Shown here: positions 16,154 through 25,042 of the stretch, piece after piece | Layout: every line of letters starts with the position of its first letter | How positions within the stretch are numbered: the stretch's first letter is position 1 | Source of the DNA: Armatimonadota bacterium | GTDB taxonomy: Bacteria > Armatimonadota > Zipacnadia > Zipacnadales > JABUFB01 | Direction: 5' to 3' | DNA length: 64,000 bases | NCBI GenBank assembly: GCA_013314775.1 | Contig: JABUFB010000002.1 | Span: 308,797-372,796, forward strand | Made by a program: the position numbers and the translations under genes | Notes under the pieces: model-generated | The model's database searches: none | What the model saw: the letters and a program-made list of their open reading frames with translations, nothing else | Told to the model about the DNA's origin: nothing

Positions 16154-16184
16154 GGGGCGAAGGGATCCTCCTTCGCCCCTTTTT
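16154..16184 (+). terminator. Strong intrinsic terminator after rpsE
   Basis: GGGGCGAAGG (16154-16163) pairs with CCTTCGCCCC (16170-16179), 6-base loop, followed by TTTTT. A textbook structure that confirms monocistronic rpsE transcription. Confidence 0.92.
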
Positions 16185-16241
16185 CGTGCGCCGCCACAGG
16201 AACGCAAGACCTGAGCCGTGTCCGAATGCGTCCGAAGAGGT

Positions 16242-16645
16242 CGCCGCGAACTCCCGGATATCATCTCTCACCCGTTGGCGGTGACCTCATGCTTCCTCTT
16301 GAGTGGTCGCCTCCCCGGCCAGCCTCGGAAGATCGCCGAACCCCCGGTGGATTGGCTTCGTCTTGCCCAGCAACCGTGGGCGGGTCTCGTGGTCGTTGTC
16401 GCAGACGGTGACCACGTGGTCGAACTCGATCCCATCCAACTCATCCACATGCTTAGACCTTTGTCCGGAGATGCCTCCCCCCGTCCTGACCATCACCTTG
16501 AGGGGGGCGGGTTCGACCCCTGGGTCCCGATGCCCGCCGACTGTGGCACGACCAAGTGGACCTTGAGAGCACGGGCCCAGCCGTCAGTCATCTATCGGCG
16601 GCAGGAACTGCCGGTACAAGGGATGAGCACTTTCAGTCTGCGCAT
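16242..16645 (-). pseudogene. Decayed arsenate reductase (LMW protein-tyrosine-phosphatase family)
   Basis: Joining frames on the minus strand gives a recognisable thioredoxin-type ArsC. From ATG 16645: MRRLKVLIPCTGSSCRR (the CX5R phosphate loop), DGWARALK, QSAG, then ISGQRSKHVDELDGIEFDHV, VTVCDN, IHRGFGD, and QRVRDDIREF at the end. Three lesions break it: TAG at 16592-16594 where the family has Gln or Ser-Gln, a one-base loss in a C run near 16501-16506, and TGA at 16287-16289. A working enzyme would reduce arsenate to arsenite. The bases from 16646 to the URO-D-like start at 16854 show no gene I can support. Confidence 0.75.
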
Positions 16646-16853
16646 TGTCGGTTTCCAGCGGGAAGTCGGCCTGCGGTGCAGACCTGCAGATTGAGGTCCT
16701 CCACCACGGCGAGACGGCTGGGACGGCCGGATTTCTCGAAGACCTGGGTCTTGCCTTTGAGTATCCCCTGCGGGATGCCTGGGAAGGTCTGCGGGGAAGG
16801 TGCGGCGGCGCCTTACGCGAACAGGCCGCCATCACGTTCAGGAGGCATGCACG

Positions 16854-17909
16854 GTGGCAGAATACCCATTCGCGTGGCTGACTGATGAAGTTATGGATGT
16901 CTGGGCACGCCACCGCCGGCGTTTCGCAGCCCTCTACGCAGGAGAGCCGGTGGACGGCCTCATCGCCATCGACGGCAGGATGTGCGGGCGCTCTCACGGC
17001 CTGTGGGGCACCACTGAGCCGGATATGCTCGCAGAGCCGCGCGATTGGCTGGCCGATGTTTTCGCGGATATGGCCGCCAATGCACACGCGGCAGCCGATC
17101 CGGTCACCTTCCGCCCGCTGGTGCTGGAGATGGACGCCTTCGGCACCCATTTCATCGACGCACTGTTCGGGGCGAGGGTATACTTCCACGAGGACCAAGC
17201 GTGGTCCGAGCCGCTGGACTGCGAAGTCGGCGACCTCGAGATGCCTGACCTCTCACACTCGCCGGTGCTGAGCGCGGCGCTGGAGTTGGCTGCGCTGGCT
17301 GTCGAGGCCTCGCCGGAGGAGATCATCATCGCGAACCCGGTCCTGAGCGCGCCGGTGAATATCGGGATCAACCTGTTCGGTCAGAGGTTGCTGGAGGCGC
17401 TGGTGCTGGACCCCGACGGCGCGAAGCGGGCGCTGGGGATCATCACGCAAGTCATCGGGCACTGTATGGAGGCCTTTGCGCGAGTGATTCCCACGGAGCG
17501 TCGCGGGAACTCGGTGGCCTGCAACCGGTACGCGCCGCCGGGATACGGGTTCATCGACGGGTGCGCGGATCAGCTTGTGTCGGAAGGGCACTATGCAGAG
17601 TTCTTCGCGCCGCTGGATGCGCGGTTGCTCGGCATATACCCCGGCGGGGGGATGATCCACTTGTGCGGCGCCTGCGCCCAGCAGATTCCGGTCTGGCGCG
17701 AGATGCCGCAGGTGAAGTCGCTGCAACTGAATGACCGCGCGACCGAAGATCTGGAGTTGTACGCGGAGGGGCGGAGGGGTGACCAGGTCCTGTACGTCTC
17801 GCCGACCGAGACGATAACGCCGGAGCGGGCCGTGGAGATTACGGGCGGCCGCAACCTGATCCTGCAATGCACGCTGCCCGACTCCCTGCGGGATTGGAGA
17901 CCTGCGTGA
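16854..17909 (+). CDS. Uroporphyrinogen-decarboxylase-superfamily protein
   Basis: A 351-residue protein from GTG 16854, with AGGAGG 8 bases upstream. URO-D-like segments: 'DVWARHRRRFAALYAGEPVDGLI' at the start, 'HFIDALFGARVYFHEDQAW', 'GYGFIDGCADQLVSEGHYAEFFAP' and 'GGMIHLCGACAQQIPVWREMPQVKSLQLN'. The last is the H-x-CG segment, which in MtaA-type methyltransferases includes zinc ligands (His and Cys; here HLCGAC). It ends 43 bases before the convergent fucosidase gene. A role in methyl transfer or another anaerobic one-carbon step is more likely than heme synthesis, but this is inference. Confidence 0.78.
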   Translation: MAEYPFAWLTDEVMDVWARHRRRFAALYAGEPVDGLIAIDGRMCGRSHGLWGTTEPDMLAEPRDWLADVFADMAANAHAAADPVTFRPLVLEMDAFGTHFIDALFGARVYFHEDQAWSEPLDCEVGDLEMPDLSHSPVLSAALELAALAVEASPEEIIIANPVLSAPVNIGINLFGQRLLEALVLDPDGAKRALGIITQVIGHCMEAFARVIPTERRGNSVACNRYAPPGYGFIDGCADQLVSEGHYAEFFAPLDARLLGIYPGGGMIHLCGACAQQIPVWREMPQVKSLQLNDRATEDLELYAEGRRGDQVLYVSPTETITPERAVEITGGRNLILQCTLPDSLRDWRPA

Positions 17910-17952
17910 AGCCGGGCAGCCATTTCAGCTCGCTGGTTTCGTCAGAACAAAC

Positions 17953-19206
17953 CTACTTCTCAGTCTTGCGCCACGGGTCCTTGCCGATGACCACGCAGCC
18001 TGCACCGAGAATCTGCTTCGGCTCGCCCTCAAACTTCAGCTCAATGACGGAGGCTAGTTTCGACGGCGCCTCCTCGGGCAGGCCTGAGATCACCAGGCGG
18101 TCGCGCACCTGGGTGAACTTCACCTTCTTGCCGCCCATGAGCCGCGCTTCCTTGATTTCGCAGACGAGCCCGCCGATGGCTAGTTCCTTGCCTGGCCAGC
18201 GGTTGCAGTGGAAATAGAGGGTGTCACCCTTGCGGGTGAAGGCGCCGAGAATGGACCACTCCTGCTGCATCGGGTCGGTGGCCTCGTAGACCGAGGGGCC
18301 GTAGGTGTCCAGCCACTGGCCCACCTCCCGCAGGATCTTCGGGCAGGGCGCGGGCACGCTTCCATCGGGAGCCGGCCCGATATTCAGCAGGAGATTCCCG
18401 CCGCCGGCTGCTACTTGGCGGAGCATGCTGACCACGGTCCATGCGGACTTGAAGTTGGTGTCGATGGGGGTGTAGCCCCAGGAGTCGTTGAAAGTCATGC
18501 ACGCCTCCCACATGCGATCCTCGGGGGTGATGTGGCCTTCGGGGGTGCCGAAGTCGCCGGGAAGCTGGTTGCGGTTGTTGATGATGATGTCCGGCTGCAG
18601 TTCCATGGCCATCTTGTTCATCGCCACCGATTCCCACTCTTCCGCGTTCAAGGGCCAGGACACGTCATACCACAGGATGTCGATTTTTCCGTAGTTGGAC
18701 AGGAGTTCGTGGATCTGGCCGTGGATAAAGTCGACAAAGCGGCGGCGCGACTTCTCATTGGTCTTGCATTTGGCGCCGTCCGGGTGGTGCCAGTCCATGA
18801 GGGAATAGTAAAACCCCACGCGCAGGCCTTCGGCCCGGCAGGCTTCGACATACTCGGCCACCAGGTCGCGACCGGGCCCGCGCTTCACGGCGTTGTAGTC
18901 GGTGAGCTTGGTGTCGAAGAGACAGAAGCCCTCGTGGTGCTTGGTGGTCATCACCATGTAACGCTGTCCAGCCTGCTTCGCGAGCTTAGCCCATTTGCGC
19001 GCCGGCCACGGCCCAGGCTTGAAGCTGTCAGCCAGCGGTTCGTACTCTTCCAGCGGAATCCGCTCACGGTTCATGACCCACTCGTGGCGCCCCAGTTGCG
19101 AGTAAAGCCCCCAGTGGATGAACATCCCGAACCTGGCATCGCGGAACCACTTTAGCCTGCGCTGTCTGTCTTTCTCCTCGGCGGACAGTTGCTCTTTGGC
19201 TGCCAT
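17953..19206 (-). CDS. Alpha-L-fucosidase, GH29
   Basis: A 417-residue enzyme, one catalytic barrel plus a small C-terminal sandwich. GH29 hallmarks: 'RFGMFIHWGLYS' (25-36), 'MTTKHHEGFCLFDT', 'GFYYSLMDWHHPD' and 'ILWYDVSW', with the nucleophile Asp at 181. The family consensus after the nucleophile is often DGGW or DGxW; here it is DVSW. The ATG at 19206 has GGGAG upstream. No signal peptide is visible, so it may act in the cytoplasm. It is the last gene on the minus strand after the oxidoreductase, triple-repeat and GH42-like genes, but a 220-base gap with its own motif suggests separate transcription. Confidence 0.92.
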   Translation of the reverse strand: MAAKEQLSAEEKDRQRRLKWFRDARFGMFIHWGLYSQLGRHEWVMNRERIPLEEYEPLADSFKPGPWPARKWAKLAKQAGQRYMVMTTKHHEGFCLFDTKLTDYNAVKRGPGRDLVAEYVEACRAEGLRVGFYYSLMDWHHPDGAKCKTNEKSRRRFVDFIHGQIHELLSNYGKIDILWYDVSWPLNAEEWESVAMNKMAMELQPDIIINNRNQLPGDFGTPEGHITPEDRMWEACMTFNDSWGYTPIDTNFKSAWTVVSMLRQVAAGGGNLLLNIGPAPDGSVPAPCPKILREVGQWLDTYGPSVYEATDPMQQEWSILGAFTRKGDTLYFHCNRWPGKELAIGGLVCEIKEARLMGGKKVKFTQVRDRLVISGLPEEAPSKLASVIELKFEGEPKQILGAGCVVIGKDPWRKTEK

Positions 19207-19253
19207 TGCGGTGACTCCCTCTCGGATTGGTGGCGCTCGGAAGCGCCGTTTTC

Positions 19254-19304
19254 GGTCGCAACGGATGGGCGTGGATTCGACTTCGGCGTGTGGAGACCTT
19301 CCTG
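19254..19304 (-). promoter_or_regulatory. CAGGAAGGTCTCC...GTCGAATC motif before the fucosidase
   Basis: On the minus strand CAGGAAGGTCTCC (complement of 19292-19304) is followed by GTCGAATC (complement of 19274-19281), about 70-100 bases before the ATG. This is a relative of the recurring intergenic motif described at 8276. Confidence 0.3.
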
Positions 19305-19344
19305 GACGATCTGTATTCGGAACAGGCCACGACGGCATCACACC

Positions 19345-19386
19345 GCAGGGGCTCTGCCCCTGCACCCCGCTGGGGCCCGGGCCCCA
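19345..19386. repeat. Double palindromic element
   Basis: Two adjacent inverted repeats: GCAGGGG/CCCCTGC (19345-19351, 19357-19363) and TGGGGC/GCCCCA (19371-19376, 19381-19386). Together they would fold as two hairpins in RNA or ssDNA, as REP-like elements do. They lie between same-strand genes. Confidence 0.55.
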
Positions 19387-19427
19387 GACCCTATATCTGG
19401 TGCGACGCAGGCGAAAAACCGTCTCAC

Positions 19428-21827
19428 CTATGGATTCCCCGTGACCACCGCGGCGATGCTGCGGGCCGGGATGTCGAGAGTGACCTGTCTGGGACCCTCG
19501 GGCCCCGGAACAGTGACAGACTTGCTCAAATGCTGACCGGTGCCATTGTAAAAGAGGGCGCGGTCGGCGAAGAGCGTGGCAACAACACCGTCGGCCTGGG
19601 CGTCGATCTCAGGCGCGTCCTTGCGGGACGGGTCGAGACGGCTGAGGTGGTGCGCGAGTTCCAGCACGATCGCTTGTTGTGCAGGCATGGAATCATTGGT
19701 CGTGCCGGGCAGGGAGACCACGTGACCGGCGCCTATCTTGCGTCCGCCGTCCCAACAGGTCTTCGCGTCCCGGCCGGGGGGAGTGGACGTGGGCCGCAGG
19801 CTGTCGAAGACCTCCGTGCTGCCGTCGATGTCTTCCAGCCTGTCCACACCCATGAGCGCGAGCACGCCGCCGCCGGAGACCCAGTCCGCGAGGGCCGCCA
19901 GCGTCTCCGCCTGCATGAAGTCGCCCTCGCAGAGCACGAGAACCCGGATTCCCAGCTTCTGAAGGCCGCCGTCGCGCACCAGCAGTTCGTCCAGCACCTC
20001 GTAGTCCATGCGGTCGCGCAGGCCCTCGGCGAAGCGGAGCGTGCGGTCGGGCCAGTGCATGGTCGGGTGGCACCACCACCAGGAACTGGGCATAAGAAAG
20101 GCCACATCGCACACCGGCGCCTGCCCGTTCAGATGGTCGAGATGCGCCGCCAAGATATCCCGCGACTCATCCAGGTTCTCGGGGTAGTCGAACCACGTCT
20201 GAGTGCCGTTGCTGATGTCGTAGAACAGCCGGCGCACCTGGCGCTCGCGGTCTACTCGGCCTGGCGGTTCGGTGAAGTAAGGGACGCCATACACGCGGCA
20301 AGCCGAGGAGACCCGGCGCGTCTCGAAGTAGCCGATGTCGCCCGGCGTCTGGGCTGCTGCGCCAGCCTGCGCGATCCGCTTGATATGCCTGGACTGATCA
20401 TTGCCCCACGGCACCGGTTCGGCACCGTAGCCAAGGCTGATGATGATCTCACGGTCGGGGAAGTGCTCCCGGACGATTTGGGTTGCCGCCTGGGCGAACT
20501 CGCCCCAGGCATCCTGGTACCAGTCCACGAAGTCCAGCCATCGCCGGCGGTCGGCGGGTGAGCGCGTCTCAAGTGCACGGGCAGCACACTCATTTGGTGC
20601 TTCCGGCGGCGCGATGGATTCCCAAGAGGCGAAGTTCGTGCCCCAGCGGGCATTGACGGCGTCGAGAGAGCCGAAGCGGCCTTGCATCTTCACCCGGAAA
20701 TCGCGAAGCGCGAAATCGTCGCCGCACCAGTAACCACCATGCACATGATCCTGGGGCACGAGCCAGTTAGTCATGCCGATGGGATAGCCGATCTCGCCAT
20801 ACTCGGAGGGCATCGCGAGGCGAATGAAATCCACGGTCTCGCCCAGATCGGTGGCCAGCCTGCGATAGAACTCGTCGTACAGGCGCAGTGTGAAGGGTGC
20901 CCACAGGGAGAGTTGTTTCAGTTCAAGCCCATGCTCCAGGCACCGGTAGGGCACCCAGTCATCGGTCTCCATGAACCACTTCGGGGGGAAGTGCAGCCAG
21001 GCGAAAGTGTTGTACTGGATGCCTGCAGCGTGGAGCTTGCGGGCGTTGCTGCGGTAGAAGGACCAGTCCCAGCGTTCCGGTTGCTCCTCGATGCGGCACC
21101 AGGCCAGGTAGTCGCACATCGCAGTGCAGCCGCAGCGGTGGAGCAGGTTGATCATGGCCTGATCGATGGCGCCCGTGTTGCCCGGCTGCCCGGTTCCCCA
21201 GTACTGCATGAACCAGCCCACACTGGCGTTGCCGGAGTAGAAGCGGATGCGGGTATCGCGGATTTCGGGCATCCTCGGCCAGGCGGAGAAAGGCTGCGCG
21301 GCATTGTCACCGACGCGCTCGAGGGCTACTGCATCCAGGTAGGCGTAGTACTTGTTGTCATAGCCGCGTCTGCCTGACACTCCAACGCTGAGAGTGTGGG
21401 TTCCCGCAGTGAGACCCACCCGCGCCGCCGGCATCCAGGAGAACACGCTGGACGGCCCCCACATGCTTTCGTAGAACACGCCGGAGATTGCGGCGGGCTC
21501 CGCATCGTCTACGGACACCTGTAACGGGGACGCCACCGCCGGGCGCGTCGCGGCGACCCAGACCATGTATTCGCCTGGGTCGGCGAGGTCGATTGTGAAT
21601 CTGGCCTCGAAGGCGCCCTCTTCCGGGTCGTTGTCTTTGGCGCACATGAGATGGGCGCTGGAGTAGCAGTCCTCGTAATCCTTGTTGCCGACGACGGGAC
21701 CGTTCCAGTCGTGATCCGCACAGGATTCACCCTCCGCGAACCAGACGAACTGCGCGGGACGCGGAGGTTCGGCGAGAGCGGTCGTGACCAGCGTTGCGGC
21801 GATCAAGGCGGCGATATTCAGGAGCAT
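19428..21827 (-). CDS. Secreted GH42-like glycosidase with N-terminal carbohydrate-binding domain
   Basis: A protein of about 799 residues. A signal peptide (MLLNIAALIAATLVTTALA) is followed by a beta-sandwich of CBM6/35 flavour (about 30-190, 'WFAEGESCADHDWNGP', 'VALERVG') and a beta-galactosidase-like TIM barrel (about 200-560: 'IQYNTFAWLHFPPKWF', 'LAMPSEYGEIGYPIG', 'EIIISLGYGAEPVPWGNDQS'). A trimer-like domain follows ('LVLCEGDFMQAETLAALADWVSGGG'), as in GH42. The EYGE segment is a candidate catalytic Glu. The start at 21827 has GAGGTG; an alternative ATG at 21854 overlaps the stop of the upstream gene as ATGA. It belongs to the operon starting at 24750. Confidence 0.75.
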   Translation of the reverse strand: MLLNIAALIAATLVTTALAEPPRPAQFVWFAEGESCADHDWNGPVVGNKDYEDCYSSAHLMCAKDNDPEEGAFEARFTIDLADPGEYMVWVAATRPAVASPLQVSVDDAEPAAISGVFYESMWGPSSVFSWMPAARVGLTAGTHTLSVGVSGRRGYDNKYYAYLDAVALERVGDNAAQPFSAWPRMPEIRDTRIRFYSGNASVGWFMQYWGTGQPGNTGAIDQAMINLLHRCGCTAMCDYLAWCRIEEQPERWDWSFYRSNARKLHAAGIQYNTFAWLHFPPKWFMETDDWVPYRCLEHGLELKQLSLWAPFTLRLYDEFYRRLATDLGETVDFIRLAMPSEYGEIGYPIGMTNWLVPQDHVHGGYWCGDDFALRDFRVKMQGRFGSLDAVNARWGTNFASWESIAPPEAPNECAARALETRSPADRRRWLDFVDWYQDAWGEFAQAATQIVREHFPDREIIISLGYGAEPVPWGNDQSRHIKRIAQAGAAAQTPGDIGYFETRRVSSACRVYGVPYFTEPPGRVDRERQVRRLFYDISNGTQTWFDYPENLDESRDILAAHLDHLNGQAPVCDVAFLMPSSWWWCHPTMHWPDRTLRFAEGLRDRMDYEVLDELLVRDGGLQKLGIRVLVLCEGDFMQAETLAALADWVSGGGVLALMGVDRLEDIDGSTEVFDSLRPTSTPPGRDAKTCWDGGRKIGAGHVVSLPGTTNDSMPAQQAIVLELAHHLSRLDPSRKDAPEIDAQADGVVATLFADRALFYNGTGQHLSKSVTVPGPEGPRQVTLDIPARSIAAVVTGNP

Positions 21828-21850
21828 GGCGCACCTCGGGCAAGGACCTG

Positions 21851-23536
21851 TCATGGGTGCTTCCAGCCCTCGAAGGCCGCGGAACCTTCGATGCAGAGCG
21901 CGCCCACGTGGCCCGTGCGGTGGTTGTTAGTATCGGGCACGTACACATCGGGCGAGCGGCTGAGCACCTGCAGGCCGTCGGGGGACAGGACCTTCGCGCT
22001 GACGCGGTCCACATCCACCACACCTTCGAGCAGGTATGCCTTGCCGGGCTCGATGCGGAGCGCATTGTCTTCCCACATCACCCGACCATCAAGGCTGATC
22101 ATACGCGCGCCGCCCGGATAGACCACGCACGCAAACCCGGCCTTGCCGTCGCGGGATATCTGGAATGCGAGGCCTGCGACGGCTTTCTCGCCGGGAGTGA
22201 CCAGGCACCGCCAGGTGCCGAGCGCTCCCTGCGAAGACGTGTTCAGCACCAATGCGCCGGGCGCTCCACTGGTGCAGGATAGGCGGGTGCGCTGGTCATC
22301 CACCCAACTCCACTTGCCCTCGCCCAGTGCGAGCCAGGGACCGCCGAGGGAACCGGTGGATGACGTGGCCACCGGGCCAATGCCTGATGTCTCCTGGGAG
22401 AAGCCCCAGAACTCGGCGGTCCCGAGCCAGGTCATGAAGCCCAGCGAGCCCTCGTAGTGGAGTTCGTCCTCCTGCATTGCAATCCAGGGCGACTGCTGGA
22501 TAACGGTCTCGGCCCCACCGTCGAGCAAAGTCACCTGAACCTTGCCGTCTTTCGCTTGGGCGCGGAGGGTATATGGCGTGTCGTACTTCCACGCTCCCTG
22601 CGCGCCACCCCAGAGGGCCTGCAGGGGCAGACGGTAGAGCATGAGGCCGCCGTCTCCGTGGACGCCTCCAAGCCACGCGAGGAATCCCTGTTGCGCGTCA
22701 TCCGAGCACTGAAAGAGCATTCCCGCACCGCCCGCCCCCGGGTCCACCTTGACCCGACATTCCCAGGAGCGTTGTGCGCCGCGGATCCCCGTGTGGATCG
22801 CGGAACTGCGTTCGATTTGGGCATACTGGCGGATGACTCGCTTCTCGCCGGAGGTCCACATCCAGCTTCCCGGACCGACGATACGCCACGGCGAGTCTTC
22901 CCCGGAGGCCAGCCGGCGCAGATTGGGCGCGTCAGGCACGATGGGGGAGAGCGGCTCGTCCCAGCGGCCGGATGACCAGAAGCGCGCGATGCCGCCGCGG
23001 GTGAACAGGGCCGGCTTGCCTGTGTCCGCCAGCGCGTCTTGGGGAAGGTCCAGCCAGGGACTCTGGGAGAGGAGCGTCGCGGTGTCCGCGTCGAACATCT
23101 GAATGCGGGCGCGCCGGCCGTCAACCACGCATTCGAGGATATACGTCTGGTAGGGCTCCCAGGGTGCGTAACGGTCGGACCAGAGCACGTCGCCGGCGGT
23201 GGTCAGCAGGGCGAAGCCGGTCTCGCCGAAAGTCCCGAGCAGCAGCGCGAGTCCCTGCGCCGGGTCTCCCGTCAGCCCCAGGAGCATGCCGGACGCGGTG
23301 ACTCCCAGTCCCGGCTGCACCGTGACGCGAAATGCGCCGTCGCGGGGATGACTGGATGCCAGGACAAGCCGGGCTTCTCCTCCACCCTCCTGTGACTGGC
23401 GGATGAAGGGCTGGATCTCCCGGCCGGACACCCAGTTGCCGCCTACCGGGGTGGCTCCGGGGGGGAGATCGGCTGAGACGGCGGCGCAGACCGCAAGGGC
23501 AGCGACGGCCAAGAACGCAGTGGGGGGTGCTTCCAT
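21851..23536 (-). CDS. Secreted protein with three tandem copies of an about 180-residue domain
   Basis: A 561-residue protein with a signal peptide (AFLAVAALAVCAAVSA), then three homologous units that end in similar phrases: 'LLSQSPWLDLP...IARFWSSG', 'VIQQSPWIAMQ...AEFWGFS' and 'VLSRSPDVYVP...AAFEGWK'. Each unit also has a 'GxWxW/GNWV' entry and a 'tYxLe/LLEgvVD' strand. The units look like concanavalin-type jelly rolls of the DUF1080/LamG kind, but I cannot name the family. The ATG at 23536 follows GGGAGGAGG. It is flanked in the same direction by the oxidoreductase (3-base overlap region) and the GH42-like gene, so it is probably a binding or scaffold partner. Confidence 0.7.
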   Translation of the reverse strand: MEAPPTAFLAVAALAVCAAVSADLPPGATPVGGNWVSGREIQPFIRQSQEGGGEARLVLASSHPRDGAFRVTVQPGLGVTASGMLLGLTGDPAQGLALLLGTFGETGFALLTTAGDVLWSDRYAPWEPYQTYILECVVDGRRARIQMFDADTATLLSQSPWLDLPQDALADTGKPALFTRGGIARFWSSGRWDEPLSPIVPDAPNLRRLASGEDSPWRIVGPGSWMWTSGEKRVIRQYAQIERSSAIHTGIRGAQRSWECRVKVDPGAGGAGMLFQCSDDAQQGFLAWLGGVHGDGGLMLYRLPLQALWGGAQGAWKYDTPYTLRAQAKDGKVQVTLLDGGAETVIQQSPWIAMQEDELHYEGSLGFMTWLGTAEFWGFSQETSGIGPVATSSTGSLGGPWLALGEGKWSWVDDQRTRLSCTSGAPGALVLNTSSQGALGTWRCLVTPGEKAVAGLAFQISRDGKAGFACVVYPGGARMISLDGRVMWEDNALRIEPGKAYLLEGVVDVDRVSAKVLSPDGLQVLSRSPDVYVPDTNNHRTGHVGALCIEGSAAFEGWKHP

Positions 23537-23559
23537 ACGCGGGTGCCTCCTCCCGGGGA

Positions 23560-24750
23560 TCACTTGCGGTCGAAGTCGGGGACGGGAAGCTGCTCGCCGC
23601 CCCGGCGCGAGGATTCCATGGCGACGATCCCGGGTGCGGTCATGGCAATGGCCTCGTACAGGTCCACCGCGGGCTCGCGGTCCTCAACAAGCGCCGCGAT
23701 GAACTCATGGGTCAGGAAGCCGTGGGAATTGCCATGCCCTGTGTCGTGGCGCATGGCTTCGGGCAGCAAGTGCAGGTAAGTCGGCGGGGTGGTGATGGGC
23801 GGCTGCCCCGGGGCCACTACTTTGAAGGGCCGGTCGCCGTATCCCGCCATGTACAGGCTCATTTTCTCACCCAGCCACTGGGCTCGCTCGCCCTCTGCTT
23901 CGACCCGCCAGAAGACATTGAACCGGCAGATATTCCCGCCGCTGGTGCGTGCGAGCGCTGACTGGTTCGCGAAGGGGCAATTGTACGCGTTGTCCTTCAG
24001 GGCCGGCTCATCATCTCCCCAGCCGATGCAACTGACATGCGTCAGGCGCTCGCCGGTTACGCCCACATGGAAGCAGGTGGCATGGGTGGGGTAGAGCATG
24101 GGGGGGTAGCCGTAGCGCCAGGTGCGCTTGCCGCCCCACATGGACAGGGCGTCATCGGCCCTGCCGATATTGTTATGGTAATACTCCACTTCTGAATAGA
24201 GGAAGCCACCGAACTTCCCATCCTGCCACAACTCCCTTGCCAACATGGTGGGCGCGCGATAGTAGCTGGTCTCAGCCATCATGTATTTCAGGCCCGTACG
24301 CTCCTTGGTCTCCTTGAGCAACTGAAGCTCCTCGAGGGTGCAGCCCGCCGGCACCGCGCAGATACAGTGCTTGTCGTGGTTCATCACCTCAACGCAATGC
24401 CTCACGTGGTTCGGGGCCTCGGTGAACACCGCCACGGCGTCGATATTCGGGTCCAGGACCAGCTTCTCCAGGGACTCGTAGCCCTTGTCGCATCTGTACG
24501 TGTTCTTCAGGTGTGCCAGGCGGTCGGACCGCAGGTCGCTCACGGCTTCCACGATGCAGTTGGGGTCGAGATGCCACTGGAAGGCGGCGCCGAAACCGCC
24601 GCCCACCACGCCAATCCTGATCTTCTTCTCGGGGTCCAGTTCAGCGGCGCCGCCGAGTTTGGTCTGGCCAAAGGCAGCGGCAGCGAGAGTGCCAACACCG
24701 GCAACCCTCAGGAAGTCCCGCCGGGACAGGTCTCGCACATCATCGGGCAT
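23560..24750 (-). CDS. Tat-exported Gfo/Idh/MocA-family oxidoreductase
   Basis: A 396-residue protein. The N-terminus has a twin-arginine signal (SRRDFLRVAGVGTLAAAAFG). A Rossmann fold follows (IRIGVVGGGFGAAFQ, about 44-58), with 'DAVAVFTEAPNHVRHC'. The usual EKP catalytic Lys-Pro stretch reads 'ICAVPAGCTLEE', so the conserved Lys is replaced by Ala-Val. The C-domain has 'YYRAPTMLARELWQDGKFG'. Family members oxidise sugars, inositols or cofactor-bound glycosides with NAD(P); folded export via Tat allows a bound cofactor. It is the first gene of a minus-strand operon with the triple-domain and GH42-like proteins. Confidence 0.9.
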   Translation of the reverse strand: MPDDVRDLSRRDFLRVAGVGTLAAAAFGQTKLGGAAELDPEKKIRIGVVGGGFGAAFQWHLDPNCIVEAVSDLRSDRLAHLKNTYRCDKGYESLEKLVLDPNIDAVAVFTEAPNHVRHCVEVMNHDKHCICAVPAGCTLEELQLLKETKERTGLKYMMAETSYYRAPTMLARELWQDGKFGGFLYSEVEYYHNNIGRADDALSMWGGKRTWRYGYPPMLYPTHATCFHVGVTGERLTHVSCIGWGDDEPALKDNAYNCPFANQSALARTSGGNICRFNVFWRVEAEGERAQWLGEKMSLYMAGYGDRPFKVVAPGQPPITTPPTYLHLLPEAMRHDTGHGNSHGFLTHEFIAALVEDREPAVDLYEAIAMTAPGIVAMESSRRGGEQLPVPDFDRK

Positions 24751-24901
24751 GAGATTGCCTCCTCGAACTGTGCGCCGTCAAGATGCGGTGTGTCCGGACA
24801 GCAATTCGTCAGTCATTTCCCCGAAGTCATCTCCTGGCCTTCTGAACAATTGCGGGAGAACTGCCCCATCCAGGAACCGAGGCCTGCTGCTGGGCTAGAG
24901 C

Positions 24902-24929
24902 AGGGGGAATTACCTGCGGCGGGGAAATC
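24902..24929. promoter_or_regulatory. Recurrent AGGGGGAATTACCTGC...GGGGAAATC motif
   Basis: AGGGGGAATTACCTGC (24902-24917) and GGGGAAATC (24921-24929), in the divergent gap about 115-140 bases before the ATG at 25043. Closely matches the copies at 8276 and 47955. Confidence 0.35.
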
Positions 24930-25042
24930 AACAATAGTCGCCCGAATATTGCGGGTCGTCTTGCCTACCGCTCGACCGTCGACAGGTTACACCCGACACA
25001 TTCTGTTGGCAGACGGCCTGCCGCCTATTGAGGAACCCGCCC

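Noticed and set aside
16185..16853. Possible tRNA or small RNA beside rpsE
   Set aside because: No cloverleaf or promoter was found; the readable content is the decayed arsC on the minus strand.
19227..20561. Plus-strand open frame (444 codons)
   Set aside because: Antisense of the GH42-like gene; composition is that of a shadow frame.
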